From Vibrio sp. HDW18 (lineage in GTDB: Bacteria; Pseudomonadota; Gammaproteobacteria; Enterobacterales; Vibrionaceae), in assembly GCF_011306175.1 (NCBI RefSeq), contig NZ_CP049913.1:1550001-1614000 (forward strand): a DNA stretch of 64,000 bases, written 5' to 3'. Below the pieces are notes generated by a model, which saw only the letters and a list, made by a program, of their open reading frames with translations, was not told where the DNA came from and made no database searches. Shown piece after piece: positions 40,508-51,572 of the stretch. The translations under genes and the position numbers were made by a program. Numbering within the stretch: position 1 is the first letter of the stretch; the number at the start of each line of letters is the position of its first letter.

Positions 40508-40879
40508 ATGATCCAAATGCAAACTACCCTGGATGCAGCTGATAACTCAGGCGCTCGCAGCGTAATGTGTATTAAGGTTCTGGGTGGCTCTCATCGTCGT
40601 TACGCCCACGTTGGCGACATCATCAAAGTTACTGTTAAGGAAGCAATTCCTCGCGGTAAAGTGAAAAAAGGTGATGTATTAAAGGCGGTGGTAGTTCGCA
40701 CCCGTAAAGGCGTACGTCGTCCAGACGGTTCTGTCATTCGCTTCGACCGTAATGCTTGCGTACTGTTGAACAACAACAGTGAGCAACCAATCGGTACACG
40801 TATCTTTGGTCCAGTGACTCGTGAACTTCGTAATGCGAAATTCATGAAGATTGTATCACTGGCTCCAGAAGTTCTGTAA
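40508..40879 (+). CDS. rplN: 50S ribosomal protein L14
   Basis: 123 residues, [28 protein letters not shown]; forms the bridge with 16S helix 14 and is the docking site of RsfS. First gene of the spc operon. Confidence 0.98.
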   Translation: MIQMQTTLDAADNSGARSVMCIKVLGGSHRRYAHVGDIIKVTVKEAIPRGKVKKGDVLKAVVVRTRKGVRRPDGSVIRFDRNACVLLNNNSEQPIGTRIFGPVTRELRNAKFMKIVSLAPEVL

Positions 40880-40891
40880 GGAGCGGCAACA

Positions 40892-41209
40892 ATGGCAGCT
40901 AAAATCCGTCAAAATGACGAAGTAATCGTTCTTGCTGGTAAAGACAAAGGCAAGAAAGGTAAAGTAACGAAGGTTCTGGCAACTGGTAAAGTTATCGTTG
41001 AAGGTATCAATCTAGTTAAGAAACATCAGAAACCTGTTCCTGCAATGGGTGTCCAAGGCGGCATCGTTGAGCAAGAAGCAGCAATCGACGTTTCTAACAT
41101 TGCGATTTTCAACGCAGCAACTGGTAAAGCAGACCGCATCGGTTTCCGTTTTGAAGATGGCAAGAAAGTTCGTTTCTTCAAGTCTAATAACGAAATCGTT
41201 TCTAACTAA
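40892..41209 (+). CDS. rplX: 50S ribosomal protein L24
   Basis: 105 residues with a KOW motif ([21 protein letters not shown]). Assembly initiator protein of the large subunit. Confidence 0.98.
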   Translation: MAAKIRQNDEVIVLAGKDKGKKGKVTKVLATGKVIVEGINLVKKHQKPVPAMGVQGGIVEQEAAIDVSNIAIFNAATGKADRIGFRFEDGKKVRFFKSNNEIVSN

Positions 41210-41233
41210 TTAGAAGTAATTTGGAGTTCTACT

Positions 41234-41773
41234 ATGGCGAAACTGCATGATTACTACAAGTCGTCTGTAGTCGCTGAACTGACCAAACAGTTCAGTTACA
41301 CAAGCGTCATGCAAGTCCCTAGAATTGAGAAAATCACCCTCAATATGGGCGTTGGTGAAGCAATCAACGATAAGAAACTACTCGAAAATGCAGCGTCTGA
41401 TATGGCGATCATCTCTGGCCAAAAGCCACTGATCACTAAAGCGCGCAAATCTGTAGCTGGTTTCAAAATCCGTGAAGGCTACCCAATCGGTTGTAAAGTA
41501 ACCTTGCGTGGCGAACGCATGTGGGATTTCTTAGAGCGTTTGATCTCTATCGCTCTTCCACGTGTACGTGATTTCCGCGGTGTTAACGGCAAGTCTTTTG
41601 ACGGTCGTGGTAACTACAGCATGGGCGTTCGCGAGCAAATCATCTTTCCGGAAATCGACTACGATAAAGTCGATCGTGTACGCGGTCTTGATATCACTAT
41701 CACGACTACCGCTGGTACCGATGAGGAAGGCCGTGCTCTGCTGGCTGCCTTTAACTTCCCATTCCGTAAGTAA
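41234..41773 (+). CDS. rplE: 50S ribosomal protein L5
   Basis: 179 residues binding 5S r[16 protein letters not shown] and [17 protein letters not shown] are typical. In E. coli S8 represses the operon at the L5 start; that site was not resolved here. Confidence 0.98.
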   Translation: MAKLHDYYKSSVVAELTKQFSYTSVMQVPRIEKITLNMGVGEAINDKKLLENAASDMAIISGQKPLITKARKSVAGFKIREGYPIGCKVTLRGERMWDFLERLISIALPRVRDFRGVNGKSFDGRGNYSMGVREQIIFPEIDYDKVDRVRGLDITITTTAGTDEEGRALLAAFNFPFRK

Positions 41774-41790
41774 GGTGAAGGGTTACTGTT

Positions 41791-42096
41791 ATGGCTAAAC
41801 AATCAATGAAAGCACGTGAAGACAAGCGTGCGAAGCTGGTAGCTCAGTTCGCTGAAAAGCGTTCAGCTCTGAAAGCTATCATCAGCGATGTAAACGCATC
41901 TGAAGAAGATCGTTGGAACGCGGTTCTTAAACTGCAATCTCTTCCACGTGATTCAAGTCGTTCTCGTCAGCGTAACCGTTGCAACCAAACTGGTCGCCCA
42001 CACGGTTTCCTGCGTAAGTTCGGTCTAAGCCGTATTAAAGTTCGTGAAGCTTGCATGAAAGGCGAGATTCCAGGACTTCGTAAGGCTAGCTGGTAA
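41791..42096 (+). CDS. rpsN: 30S ribosomal protein S14
   Basis: 101 residues; the long form without the CxxC zinc motif, so zinc-independent. Conserved [21 protein letters not shown]. Confidence 0.98.
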   Translation: MAKQSMKAREDKRAKLVAQFAEKRSALKAIISDVNASEEDRWNAVLKLQSLPRDSSRSRQRNRCNQTGRPHGFLRKFGLSRIKVREACMKGEIPGLRKASW

Positions 42097-42125
42097 TTGC
42101 CACTTAATCATTTGGAGTAAAGTTT

Positions 42126-42518
42126 ATGAGCATGCAAGATCCGATTTCGGATATGCTGACCCGCATTCGTAACGGTCAGGCAGCAAACAAAGTTGCTGTA
42201 AAAATGCCTTCTTCAAAGCTGAAAGTTGCAATTGCTGCACTTCTGAAAGCAGAAGGTTATATCGCTGATTTCGCTGTTGAAGGCGAAGTAAAAGCTGAGT
42301 TGGAAATCACGCTTAAGTATTTCCAAGCAAAACCAGTAATCGAGCAAATCAAACGCGTTTCTCGTCCAGGTCTTCGTGTTTACAAGAAGAAAGACGAGCT
42401 GCCATCTGTAATGGGTGGTCTAGGCGTTGCTGTCGTTTCCACTTCCAAGGGTCTGATGTCAGACCGCGCTGCTCGTAAAGCAGGTCTTGGCGGTGAAATC
42501 ATTTGCTACGTAGCATAA
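42126..42518 (+). CDS. rpsH: 30S ribosomal protein S8
   Basis: 130 residues, [20 protein letters not shown] at the start. 16S central-domain binder and, in E. coli, the autogenous repressor of the spc operon. Confidence 0.98.
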   Translation: MSMQDPISDMLTRIRNGQAANKVAVKMPSSKLKVAIAALLKAEGYIADFAVEGEVKAELEITLKYFQAKPVIEQIKRVSRPGLRVYKKKDELPSVMGGLGVAVVSTSKGLMSDRAARKAGLGGEIICYVA

Positions 42519-42532
42519 TTAAGGAGTAGAAC

Positions 42533-43066
42533 ATGTCTCGTGTTGCTAAAGCACCTGTCGCTATTCCAGCTGGCGTAGAGGTGAAACTGAACGGCCAAGA
42601 GATCACTATCAAAGGTGCTAAAGGCGAACTTTCTCGCGTTTTCCACAAAGGTGTAGTGATCGCACAAGAAGACAACCAACTGACTTTTGGTCCACGTGAA
42701 GGCGTAGCCAATGCATGGGCACAAGCAGGTACTGCACGTGCTCTAGTTAAGAACATGGTTGTTGGTGTTACTGAAGGCTTTACTAAGAAACTCGTACTGA
42801 AAGGTGTTGGTTACCGTGCTGCTATGAAAGGCAACGCTGTAGGCCTGACTCTGGGTTTCTCTCACCCTGTTGAGCATGAACTGCCAGCGGGTATTAAAGC
42901 TGAATGTCCTAGCCAAACTGAAATTGTACTGACTGGTTGTGATAAGCAAGTAGTTGGTCAAGTTGCGGCTGACATTCGTTCTTACCGCGCGCCTGAGCCA
43001 TACAAAGGCAAAGGTATTCGTTACGCAGATGAAAATGTGCGTAGTAAAGAAGCTAAGAAGAAGTAA
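42533..43066 (+). CDS. rplF: 50S ribosomal protein L6
   Basis: 177 residues, [20 protein letters not shown]; two similar domains, ending in [14 protein letters not shown], typical of L6. Confidence 0.98.
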   Translation: MSRVAKAPVAIPAGVEVKLNGQEITIKGAKGELSRVFHKGVVIAQEDNQLTFGPREGVANAWAQAGTARALVKNMVVGVTEGFTKKLVLKGVGYRAAMKGNAVGLTLGFSHPVEHELPAGIKAECPSQTEIVLTGCDKQVVGQVAADIRSYRAPEPYKGKGIRYADENVRSKEAKKK

Positions 43067-43075
43067 GGTAACACT

Positions 43076-43429
43076 ATGGATAAGAAAGCATCTCGCATCC
43101 GTCGTGCTACACGTGCACGTCGTAAGATTGCAGAACTGGGTGCAACTCGCCTAGTAGTACACCGTACTCCTCGTCACGTGTACGCACAAGTGATTGCAGC
43201 TAATGGCTCTGAGGTTATCGCCGCCGCTTCTACTGTAGAAAAAGCGATCCGTGAGCAAGTGAAATATACCGGTAACATCGATGCAGCGAAAGCAGTGGGT
43301 AAAGCTGTTGCAGAGCGCGCTCTTGAAAAAGGCGTAACTGTAGTTGCGTTCGATCGTTCTGGTTTCCAATACCACGGTCGAGTAGCAGCGCTAGCAGATT
43401 CTGCTCGCGAAGCTGGTCTGAAATTCTAA
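43076..43429 (+). CDS. rplR: 50S ribosomal protein L18
   Basis: 117 residues, [18 protein letters not shown]; binds 5S rRNA together with L5. [24 protein letters not shown] at the end is the family signature. Confidence 0.98.
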   Translation: MDKKASRIRRATRARRKIAELGATRLVVHRTPRHVYAQVIAANGSEVIAAASTVEKAIREQVKYTGNIDAAKAVGKAVAERALEKGVTVVAFDRSGFQYHGRVAALADSAREAGLKF

Positions 43430-43443
43430 GGTAGGGTTGGAAG

Positions 43444-43947
43444 ATGGCTAAAGAACAACAAGTTCAAGCGAATGATTTGCAAGAAAAATTAATCGCAGTT
43501 AACCGTGTTTCTAAAACGGTTAAAGGTGGTCGAATCATGAGCTTTACTGCACTGACTGTAGTTGGTGACGGTAACGGTCGTGTAGGTTTCGGTTACGGTA
43601 AAGCCCGTGAAGTACCTGCAGCGATCCAAAAAGCAATGGAAAAAGCACGTCGTAGCATGGTTACGATCGCGCTGAACGAAGGTACTCTTCACCACCCAGT
43701 GAAAGGTCGCCATTCGGGCTCTAAAGTTTACATGCAGCCTGCTGCAGAAGGTACTGGTGTAATCGCAGGTGGTGCGATGCGTGCAGTACTTGAAGTTGCT
43801 GGTGTACACAACGTTTTGTCTAAAGCGTACGGTTCTACTAACCCAATCAACATCGTTCGTGCAACGATTGATGCGCTAGTGGACGTGAAGTCACCAGAAA
43901 TGGTTGCTGCTAAGCGTGGTCTAACTGTTGAATCAATTTCGGAGTAA
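43444..43947 (+). CDS. rpsE: 30S ribosomal protein S5
   Basis: 167 residues with the double-stranded RNA-binding N-terminal fold and [20 protein letters not shown]; contributes to decoding fidelity and the mRNA entry tunnel. Confidence 0.98.
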   Translation: MAKEQQVQANDLQEKLIAVNRVSKTVKGGRIMSFTALTVVGDGNGRVGFGYGKAREVPAAIQKAMEKARRSMVTIALNEGTLHHPVKGRHSGSKVYMQPAAEGTGVIAGGAMRAVLEVAGVHNVLSKAYGSTNPINIVRATIDALVDVKSPEMVAAKRGLTVESISE

Positions 43948-43953
43948 GAACAC

Positions 43954-44130
43954 ATGGCAACTATTAAAGTAACTCAAACTAAAAGCTCAATTGGTCGCCT
44001 GCCAAAGCATAAAGCTACACTGCGCGGTTTAGGTCTTCGTAAAATCAACCACACAGTAGAACTTGAAGATACGCCATGTGTTCGTGGCATGATCAACAAG
44101 GTTTACTACATGGTTAAAGTTGAGGAGTAA
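43954..44130 (+). CDS. rpmD: 50S ribosomal protein L30
   Basis: 58 residues, read directly from the sequence: [20 protein letters not shown] at the start and YYMVKVEE at the end. It lies between rpsE and rplO with six-base and five-base gaps, in the standard order. Confidence 0.97.
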
Positions 44131-44135
44131 TCATA

Positions 44136-44570
44136 ATGCTATTGAATACTCTATCGCCGGCAGCGGGTTCTAAACATGCTCCTAAGCGTTTAGGTCGTGG
44201 TGTTGGTTCAGGCCTTGGTAAAACAGGTGGCCGTGGTCACAAAGGTCAAAAGTCACGCTCTGGCGGCAAAGTTCGTCCAGGTTTTGAAGGCGGTCAAATG
44301 CCTCTGAAACAGCGTCTACCAAAATTCGGTTTCACTTCTCGTAAGAGCTTTGTGACTGCTGAAGTTCGCCTGTCTGAACTGGCGAAAGTAACTGGTGACG
44401 TAGTTGATCTGAACGCTCTGAAAGCAGCAAACCTTGTTACTAAAAACATTGAGTTTGTGAAAGTTGTTCTTTCTGGCGAGATTAACAAAGCAGTGACTGT
44501 AAAAGGTCTGCGCGTGACTAAAGGCGCTAAAGCTGCAATCGAAGCTGCAGGCGGTAAAATCGAGGAATAA
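44136..44570 (+). CDS. rplO: 50S ribosomal protein L15
   Basis: 144 residues. The glycine-rich [20 protein letters not shown] arm binds 23S rRNA. Upstream of secY as usual. Confidence 0.98.
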   Translation: MLLNTLSPAAGSKHAPKRLGRGVGSGLGKTGGRGHKGQKSRSGGKVRPGFEGGQMPLKQRLPKFGFTSRKSFVTAEVRLSELAKVTGDVVDLNALKAANLVTKNIEFVKVVLSGEINKAVTVKGLRVTKGAKAAIEAAGGKIEE

Positions 44571-44590
44571 TCTCGAGGATTGAGGTACAG

Positions 44591-45925
44591 ATGGCTAGAA
44601 AACCAGGACAAGATTTTCGTAGTGCTCAGAGCGGCTTAAATGAACTAAAGTCGCGCTTATTCTTTGTAATTGGTGCACTTTTAGTATTCCGAGCCGGCTC
44701 TTTTGTGCCGATCCCTGGTATTGACGCTGCTGTACTTGCCGAATTGTTCGAACAGCAAAAAGGTACCATCGTTGAAATGTTTAACATGTTCTCCGGTGGT
44801 GCCCTTGAGCGTGCATCTATTTTAGCTCTGGGCATCATGCCGTATATTTCGGCGTCAATTGTTGTCCAGTTGCTAACGGTAGTTCATCCCGCGTTAGCCG
44901 AACTCAAGAAAGAGGGTGAAGCAGGCCGTCGTAAGATCAGCCAATATACGCGTTACGGCACGCTTGTACTTGCAACATTCCAAGCGATTGGTATTGCAAC
45001 AGGCTTACCAAACATGGTCAACAATCTGGTTGTTATCGACCAAACCATGTTTACCCTGATTGCGACCGTGAGCTTAGTAACCGGTACCATGTTCTTAATG
45101 TGGTTAGGTGAACAGATTACAGAGCGCGGAATTGGAAATGGTATTTCGATACTGATTTTTGCAGGTATTGTTGCTGGATTGCCTTCGGCAATCGGTCAAA
45201 CAATCGAGCAAGCGCGTCAAGGTGAACTGCATGTACTTCTTCTGCTGTTAATTGCAGTGTTAGCTTTTGCTGTGATTTACTTCGTTGTTTTCATGGAGCG
45301 TGGTCAACGTCGAATCGTTGTTAACTACGCGAAGCGTCAACAAGGTCGTAAAGTGTTCGCAGCGCAAAGCACTCACCTGCCGTTGAAAATCAACATGGCT
45401 GGTGTAATCCCTGCGATCTTTGCGTCAAGCATTATCTTGTTCCCTGGAACATTGGCGCAGTGGTTTGGTCAGAACGGTGAAAGCAGCGCATTTGGTTGGT
45501 TAACCGATGTGTCTTTAGCATTGAGCCCAGGCCAGCCTCTGTATGTAATGCTTTATGCAGCGGCGATTATCTTCTTCTGTTTCTTCTATACAGCGTTGGT
45601 GTTTAACCCACGTGAAACAGCAGACAACTTGAAGAAGTCTGGTGCATTCGTACCCGGTATCCGCCCAGGTGAACAGACAGCGAAATATATCGATAAAGTG
45701 ATGACACGTTTAACCCTTGCGGGTGCACTGTATATTACTTTTATCTGTCTGATCCCTGAGTTCATGATGGTTGCGTGGAACGTACGTTTCTACTTTGGCG
45801 GCACATCACTACTGATTGTCGTTGTCGTGATCATGGACTTTATGGCACAGGTACAGACCCATTTGATGTCTCATCAGTATGAGTCTGTGTTGAAAAAAGC
45901 AAATCTGAAAGGCTATGGCCGTTAA
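44591..45925 (+). CDS. secY: Protein translocase channel subunit SecY
   Basis: Ten-span inner-membrane protein of 444 residues that forms the Sec channel with SecE and Sec[20 protein letters not shown] follows the first span; the plug and lateral gate helices are recognisable, and [26 protein letters not shown] is the conserved cytoplasmic loop that contacts SecA. Sits in the spc operon between rplO and rpmJ. Confidence 0.98.
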   Translation: MARKPGQDFRSAQSGLNELKSRLFFVIGALLVFRAGSFVPIPGIDAAVLAELFEQQKGTIVEMFNMFSGGALERASILALGIMPYISASIVVQLLTVVHPALAELKKEGEAGRRKISQYTRYGTLVLATFQAIGIATGLPNMVNNLVVIDQTMFTLIATVSLVTGTMFLMWLGEQITERGIGNGISILIFAGIVAGLPSAIGQTIEQARQGELHVLLLLLIAVLAFAVIYFVVFMERGQRRIVVNYAKRQQGRKVFAAQSTHLPLKINMAGVIPAIFASSIILFPGTLAQWFGQNGESSAFGWLTDVSLALSPGQPLYVMLYAAAIIFFCFFYTALVFNPRETADNLKKSGAFVPGIRPGEQTAKYIDKVMTRLTLAGALYITFICLIPEFMMVAWNVRFYFGGTSLLIVVVVIMDFMAQVQTHLMSHQYESVLKKANLKGYGR

Positions 45926-45962
45926 TACGGCAGCAGTTCAGATAGATTTACGGAGTTTAGCA

Positions 45963-46076
45963 ATGAAAGTTCGTGCTTCCGTTAAAAAAATCTGCCGTAA
46001 CTGTAAAATTATCAAGCGTAACGGTGTCGTTCGCGTGATTTGCAGTGAGCCAAAGCACAAGCAGCGCCAAGGCTAA
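45963..46076 (+). CDS. rpmJ: 50S ribosomal protein L36
   Basis: 37 residues, [20 protein letters not shown] at the start. The zinc-ribbon ligands CRNC, the later Cys and His (ICSEPKHK) are present, so this is the zinc-binding form. Last gene of the spc operon. Confidence 0.97.
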   Translation: MKVRASVKKICRNCKIIKRNGVVRVICSEPKHKQRQG

Positions 46077-46094
46077 TTAGCAGAAATTTTTTAC

Positions 46095-46123
46095 TTGAAA
46101 ATTAAGGTAGTGTCGAGTATATT
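46095..46123 (+). promoter_or_regulatory. Promoter of the alpha operon
   Basis: TTGAAA (46095-46100), 17-base spacer, TATATT (46118-46123). The -10 lies in the loop of the terminator at 46104-46139. Confidence 0.7.
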
Positions 46124-46139
46124 CCTCGGCCTACCTTTT
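46104..46139 (+). terminator. Terminator-like hairpin after the spc operon
   Basis: AAGGTAG (46104-46110) pairs with CTACCTT (46131-46137), and inside it CGAG (46114-46117) with CTCG (46125-46128); TTTT follows. The stem overlaps the alpha promoter. The T run is short, so termination is probably partial. Confidence 0.6.
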
Positions 46140-46160
46140 GCGTGCAAAAGAAGTAGTATA

Positions 46161-46228
46161 CCGCAACGTATCCTCGACGGGCTTTGTTGCGGGTAATTCT
46201 TTGATGAAAGTACTAGGAGTGCATAGTG
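46161..46228 (+). promoter_or_regulatory. Alpha operon ribosome-binding site (S4-controlled pseudoknot)
   Basis: Contains GTATCCT, ACGGGCTTT, and AGTACTAGGAGTGCATAGTG leading into the rpsM GTG, the conserved parts of the enteric alpha-operon leader. CCGCAAC (46161-46167) pairs with GTTGCGG (46186-46192) as the outer stem. In E. coli S4 traps this pseudoknot and blocks initiation. Confidence 0.75.
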
Positions 46229-46582
46229 GCCCGTATAGCAGGCATTAACATTCCTGATCATAAACATGCTGTAATCGCACTAACTGCGATCTACGGGATC
46301 GGTAAAACCCGTTCAAAAGCTATTTTAGCTGATTTGGGTATTGCTGAGAGTGTTAAGATCAGTGAACTAACTGAAGAGCAGATCGATCAACTGCGTGATG
46401 GTGTAGCTAAGTACACTGTAGAGGGTGATCTACGTCGTGAAGTTTCCATGAACATCAAGCGCCTAATGGATCTTGGTTGTTACCGTGGTCTTCGTCATCG
46501 TCGCAGTCTACCACTACGTGGACAGCGTACTAAAACCAACGCTCGCACCCGTAAGGGTCCGCGTAAGCCGATCAAGAAATAA
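46226..46582 (+). CDS. rpsM: 30S ribosomal protein S13
   Basis: 118 residues beginning at a GTG ([19 protein letters not shown]), as in E. coli. Head protein contacting the P-site tRNA. First gene of the alpha operon, translated from the S4-controlled leader. Confidence 0.98.
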   Translation: MARIAGINIPDHKHAVIALTAIYGIGKTRSKAILADLGIAESVKISELTEEQIDQLRDGVAKYTVEGDLRREVSMNIKRLMDLGCYRGLRHRRSLPLRGQRTKTNARTRKGPRKPIKK

Positions 46583-46595
46583 TCGGGAAGGGTAG

Positions 46596-46991
<396 letters not shown>

Positions 46992-47018
46992 CGTTTCTAG
47001 GAAGATTGGAGAAAGATC

Positions 47019-47639
47019 ATGGCAAGATATTTGGGTCCTAAGCTGAAGCTTAGCCGCCGCGAAGGTACTGACTTATTCCTTAAGTCAGGCGTTCGTGCGA
47101 TTGATACCAAGTGTAAAATTGATAACGCACCAGGCGTACACGGCGCTCGTCGCGGTCGTCTGTCTGAGTATGGCGTTCAGCTTCGTGAGAAGCAAAAAGT
47201 TCGTCGTATTTATGGCGTTTTAGAAAAACAATTCCGTAACTACTACAAAGAAGCTGCGCGCCTGAAAGGCAACACAGGTGAAAACCTGCTTCAGCTTCTG
47301 GAAGGTCGTCTGGATAACGTAGTTTACCGTATGGGTTTCGGTGCGACTCGCGCTGAATCACGTCAGCTGGTTAGCCACAAAGCTATCCTAGTGAACGGTA
47401 AAGTAGTAAACGTTCCTTCTTTCAATGTTGCGGCAAACGACGTTGTTGCAGTTCGTGAGAAAGCGAAAAAGCAATCTCGCATTAAAGCAGCTCTAGAAGT
47501 TGCTGAACAACGCGAAAAACCAACTTGGATTGAAGTCGATGTAAACACGATGGAAGGTACTTTCAAGCGTCTGCCTGAGCGTTCCGATCTGTCGGCTGAC
47601 ATCAACGAACAATTGATCGTCGAGCTTTACTCTAAGTAA
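47019..47639 (+). CDS. rpsD: 30S ribosomal protein S4
   Basis: 206 residues, [20 protein letters not shown]; 16S assembly initiator, with an S4 RNA-binding domain ([22 protein letters not shown]). Autogenous repressor of the alpha operon in enterics. This is the zinc-free form. Confidence 0.98.
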   Translation: MARYLGPKLKLSRREGTDLFLKSGVRAIDTKCKIDNAPGVHGARRGRLSEYGVQLREKQKVRRIYGVLEKQFRNYYKEAARLKGNTGENLLQLLEGRLDNVVYRMGFGATRAESRQLVSHKAILVNGKVVNVPSFNVAANDVVAVREKAKKQSRIKAALEVAEQREKPTWIEVDVNTMEGTFKRLPERSDLSADINEQLIVELYSK

Positions 47640-47663
47640 GGTTTAAACTAAAGAGAGGACACA

Positions 47664-48656
47664 ATGCAGGGTTCTGTAACAGAATTTCTTAAGCCACGTC
47701 TTGTTGATATCGAACAAATCAACACGACACACGCAAAAGTAACTCTTGAGCCGTTAGAGCGTGGTTTCGGTCACACTCTGGGTAATGCACTTCGCCGTAT
47801 TCTTTTATCTTCAATGCCAGGTTGTGCTGCTACTGAAGTAGAGATTGAAGGCGTTCTTCACGAGTACAGCACCAAAGAAGGTGTTCAGGAAGATATCCTT
47901 GAGATTCTCTTGAACCTGAAAGGTCTGGCTGTTCGCGTTGCCGAAGGCAAAGACGAAGTGTTCATTACACTGAACAAATCAGGCTCGGGCCCTGTGGTTG
48001 CAGGTGACATCACCCATGATGGTGATGTAGAGATCGTAAACCCTGAACACGTTATTTGTCATCTAACTGCTGACAATGCTGCGATCGCTATGCGTATCAA
48101 AGTAGAACGTGGTCGTGGTTATGTTCCAGCTTCTGCCCGTATCCATACTGAAGAAGACGAACGTCCAATTGGTCGTCTGCTTGTTGATGCCACTTTCAGC
48201 CCAGTAGACAAAATTGCCTACTCAGTTGAAGCGGCTCGTGTTGAGCAGCGTACTGACTTGGATAAACTCGTTATCGATATGGAAACGAATGGTACTCTTG
48301 AGCCTGAGGAAGCAATCCGTCGTGCAGCAACTATTCTTGCTGAGCAATTGGATGCGTTCGTAGATCTTCGTGATGTGCGTGTACCTGAGGAGAAGGAAGA
48401 GAAGCCAGAATTCGATCCGATCCTACTGCGTCCTGTAGACGATCTTGAACTAACAGTTCGCTCTGCTAACTGTTTGAAAGCAGAAGCGATTCACTACATC
48501 GGTGATCTGGTACAGCGCACTGAGGTTGAGCTTCTTAAAACGCCAAACCTCGGTAAGAAGTCTCTTACAGAGATTAAAGACGTGCTTGCATCACGTGGTC
48601 TGTCTCTGGGCATGCGTCTAGAAAACTGGCCGCCAGCGTCAATCGCTGAAGATTAA
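47664..48656 (+). CDS. rpoA: RNA polymerase alpha subunit
   Basis: 330 residues. The N-terminal domain (to about 235) dimerises and nucleates the core enzyme ([20 protein letters not shown]). A linker rich in Glu and Pro leads to the C-terminal domain ([21 protein letters not shown], then [21 protein letters not shown]), which binds UP elements and regulators such as CRP. Confidence 0.98.
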   Translation: MQGSVTEFLKPRLVDIEQINTTHAKVTLEPLERGFGHTLGNALRRILLSSMPGCAATEVEIEGVLHEYSTKEGVQEDILEILLNLKGLAVRVAEGKDEVFITLNKSGSGPVVAGDITHDGDVEIVNPEHVICHLTADNAAIAMRIKVERGRGYVPASARIHTEEDERPIGRLLVDATFSPVDKIAYSVEAARVEQRTDLDKLVIDMETNGTLEPEEAIRRAATILAEQLDAFVDLRDVRVPEEKEEKPEFDPILLRPVDDLELTVRSANCLKAEAIHYIGDLVQRTEVELLKTPNLGKKSLTEIKDVLASRGLSLGMRLENWPPASIAED

Positions 48657-48679
48657 TCGATAATAGTTAGAAGGATTAG

Positions 48680-49069
<390 letters not shown>

Positions 49070-49091
49070 TCAATTCGTCATGCAATAAAAG

Positions 49092-49115
49092 AGCCGGGCT
49101 AGCCCGGCTTTTTTT
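49092..49115 (+). terminator. Terminator of the alpha operon
   Basis: Perfect stem AGCCGGGCT / AGCCCGGCT followed by a T run to 49115. From 49116 to 49382 no gene or clear signal is seen, only a 12-base palindrome CTATCGCGATAG at 49185. Confidence 0.92.
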
Positions 49116-49382
49116 ATTGCTGTTTTTTGCTGTATTTGGCTTGTAAACGGAGTGTGATGTGATTGGCATTAGGTTACGGGCACTCTATCGCGATAGGTTT
49201 GCTGGATATTGTGGCTACCGTTCGCCGAGCGACTCTTCTTGGTTGCGACTGGTGTTTTATTAGATCCACTGCTGGCAAAATCTAGACTCACAGTCCCGCT
49301 AAACTGACCTCTCGCCTAATCCTATTCAAGCGTGACCTATTGGTGTCACTGTCATCGTCATCAGCGCCATTATTGAGTCTGT

Positions 49383-49412
49383 AAAAAAAGAGCGACCCTT
49401 AGGATCGCTCTT
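49383..49412 (-). terminator. Terminator of fklB
   Basis: Stem AGAGCGA / TCGCTCT (49389-49395 with 49406-49412) with an inner CCTAAGG-like pairing; on the minus strand it runs into seven T. Confidence 0.85.
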
Positions 49413-49441
49413 TATCGTTGTTGGTAAGCGCAAAGCCAATA

Positions 49442-50062
49442 TTACAGAATATCTAACAGCTCTACTTCGAAAACCAGTGCTGCAAATGGTGGAATAGCGG
49501 CACCTGCGCCACGCTCACCATAAGCTAGGTCTTGTGGAATATAGAGTTTCCATTTTGAACCGACAGGCATCAGTTGCAATGCATCAACCCAACCACGGAT
49601 CACGCCAGTGACTGGGAATTCAGCAGGTTGACCACGAGAGACAGAGCTGTCGAACACAGTGCCATCGACCAGTTGGCCATGGTAGTGAACACGAACTGAT
49701 TTGTCGGCAGTTGGGATAGCCCCGTTGCCTTCAACCAATACTTCGTATTGCAGGCCAGACTCAAGAACCGTGACTTCTGAACGCAGCGCGTTATCTTGCA
49801 GGAATGCTTCGCCTTCTGCAGCCGCGACTTTAGCGGCCTCTTGGTGTGCTTGTTCTGCACGCATATGCATGGTTTGTAGGGCTTGGTTGATTTCATCTAC
49901 TGAAATTGCAGGTTGTTCGCCAACCAGTGCGGTTGCGATACCAGCGGCAATCGCTGCCACATTCAGACCTTCTAAGCCGCTACCCGCCAGTTGTTGACCC
50001 ATTTGTAGGCCAATGCCATAACTGGCTTTTTGTTCTACGGTTTCAAATGTTACTTCAGACAT
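49442..50062 (-). CDS. fklB: FKBP-type peptidyl-prolyl isomerase FklB
   Basis: Prolyl cis-trans isomerase of 206 residues, the same length as E. coli FklB (FKBP22). The N-terminal dimerisation helices ([25 protein letters not shown]) are followed by the FKBP domain with [44 protein letters not shown] and [28 protein letters not shown] 50062 fits the family; three codons upstream would be atypical. No signal peptide, so cytosolic or as in E. coli. Confidence 0.95.
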   Translation of the reverse strand: MSEVTFETVEQKASYGIGLQMGQQLAGSGLEGLNVAAIAAGIATALVGEQPAISVDEINQALQTMHMRAEQAHQEAAKVAAAEGEAFLQDNALRSEVTVLESGLQYEVLVEGNGAIPTADKSVRVHYHGQLVDGTVFDSSVSRGQPAEFPVTGVIRGWVDALQLMPVGSKWKLYIPQDLAYGERGAGAAIPPFAALVFEVELLDIL

Positions 50063-50320
50063 AAAAGTCACTCTTGGTCGTTCAATAAAGGCGACAGAAT
50101 AACAGGTTAGGCAGAGTCATGAAACGGTTATCCCATGTGGGGTTGCTATGCCAAGTAAGTGGGTTATGGTCCGTCATCGTGGCATTGGCTTGTGACTTAG
50201 CGCAGAAAGTTCAGCAAAAAATTTCAAGTTTGTGTCAAGCTTTGGCTTTCATGCGACTCGACTCTATACTCTAACCTTATGAATTTTTATACTGTAGGCT
50301 AGTAATTAAAGGATTTGAAC

Positions 50321-50887
50321 ATGAATCGCCGCCACAAGAAGCCGCCGCAAACTGATTATCTGGCCTTGGTACAAAATTTTTGGCAACGACTGGATTGGCC
50401 GCGCTATCGTCAGCGGTTGCAAGAGTTATGGCTTGCACTGCCGCTGCGGCATCGACGGAGTTTGATGGTGCTGATCCCCGTTGTGCTCGGCTTGATGGTG
50501 ATCCCATTACCGGATAAGTCAACCGCACTCAATGCAGCGCCTGCGGCTGCGCAGAGGATTGAAGTCGGGATCAATACCCAGAGTTTGAGTGAACAAGGTT
50601 CGCCAACGCCGAGTGAACTTAAATCATCGGCTTGGCAAGAGTACGTGGTTCGCCAAGGTGATACTTTATCGCAAGTGTTTCGGATTAATCAGTTGCCATT
50701 AAGTGATATCAATGGGTTGGTCAAGGTTGAAGGCGCCGATAAGCCGCTTAGCCAAATTCAAGCAGGACAACTGATCCGTTTTAAATTGGCGGAAAATGGC
50801 CAGTTGGATATTTTGCAACTGGAGCGCAATAGCCAATCAGTGATGTTCTTTCGCCTCTCTGATGGCGGTTTTGGGCGCAGCAAATAA
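50321..50887 (+). CDS. OapA-family membrane-anchored protein (YtfB-like)
   Basis: 188 residues from ATG 50321 (AAAGGA seven bases upstream). A basic cytoplasmic start is followed by one membrane span (about 51-66, SLMVLIPVVLGLMVIPLP), a linker, and a C-terminal OapA domain related to LysM: YVVRQGDTLSQVFRINQLPLSDINGLVKV. The family includes Haemophilus opacity-associated protein A and the E. coli cell-division protein YtfB, which binds glycan strands. Function here is inferred from the domain only. Confidence 0.85.
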   Translation: MNRRHKKPPQTDYLALVQNFWQRLDWPRYRQRLQELWLALPLRHRRSLMVLIPVVLGLMVIPLPDKSTALNAAPAAAQRIEVGINTQSLSEQGSPTPSELKSSAWQEYVVRQGDTLSQVFRINQLPLSDINGLVKVEGADKPLSQIQAGQLIRFKLAENGQLDILQLERNSQSVMFFRLSDGGFGRSK

Positions 50888-50901
50888 GATGAGTGCGCAG
50901 T

Positions 50902-51372
50902 TTAGTCTGCGCAGCGCTCAGATCCGTCCCTAATCATATCGATGTGCCAAATCCCATCCTCGATATAGGGCTCGGAGGTGGCGATAAAGCCATAGCGAGC
51001 ATAAAACTCACCAAGATACTGTTGAGCGCCAATTTCGATGATTTGTTGTGGCCATAAGCGTTGGCACTGCTCAAGTGCGGTCTGCAATAATTGATGTCCA
51101 AGCCCATTGCCCCGCGCGCAGGCCTTGGTCGCCACTCGGCCAAAGCTGACATTCGAGTAACTTACCCCAGGCGGCAGTAAACGTGCGCAAGCCACTAATT
51201 GTGATCCTTGATAGCCAAGCAAATGTTGCACGCCGCTGAGGCAATCCTTGTCATCCAATTCGGGATAAGCACAGCACTGTTCTACCACGAAGACGTCCAC
51301 TCTGAGTTTAAGGAGTTGATACAGCTGTTCGGTAGTTAATTGGCAAAAAGGCACACATTGCCAGTGGATCAT
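50902..51372 (-). CDS. elaA: GNAT acetyltransferase ElaA
   Basis: 156 residues of the GNAT fold. It resembles E. coli ElaA: TTEQLYQLLKLRVDVFVVEQCCAYPELDDKD at the start, the acetyl-CoA pocket GRVATKACARGNGLGHQLL, and FYARYGFIATSEPYIEDGI near the end. Substrate unknown. AAGGAG lies ahead of the ATG. Convergent with the OapA-like gene, with only 14 bases between. Confidence 0.92.
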   Translation of the reverse strand: MIHWQCVPFCQLTTEQLYQLLKLRVDVFVVEQCCAYPELDDKDCLSGVQHLLGYQGSQLVACARLLPPGVSYSNVSFGRVATKACARGNGLGHQLLQTALEQCQRLWPQQIIEIGAQQYLGEFYARYGFIATSEPYIEDGIWHIDMIRDGSERCAD

Positions 51373-51572
51373 GATTATCTCCTTGATAATAAAGTTAATG
51401 CTCGTGGTTTGATTTGCTTTGAACTGCGCTGAACGGGGGGTAATTATTACTGCGCAGCGCCATTTTCTCTAGCGTTAAGCATAGCGCGAAAAATTTAAAT
51501 CAAGATTCACTGGAGCTGAGGCGTAAAATAACGATAATAGCGCTTCTTTTTTCATCACACTAAGGATCCCCC

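Noticed and set aside
49185..49196. Palindrome CTATCGCGATAG in the gap before fklB
   Set aside because: A single 12-base palindrome without context; could be chance.
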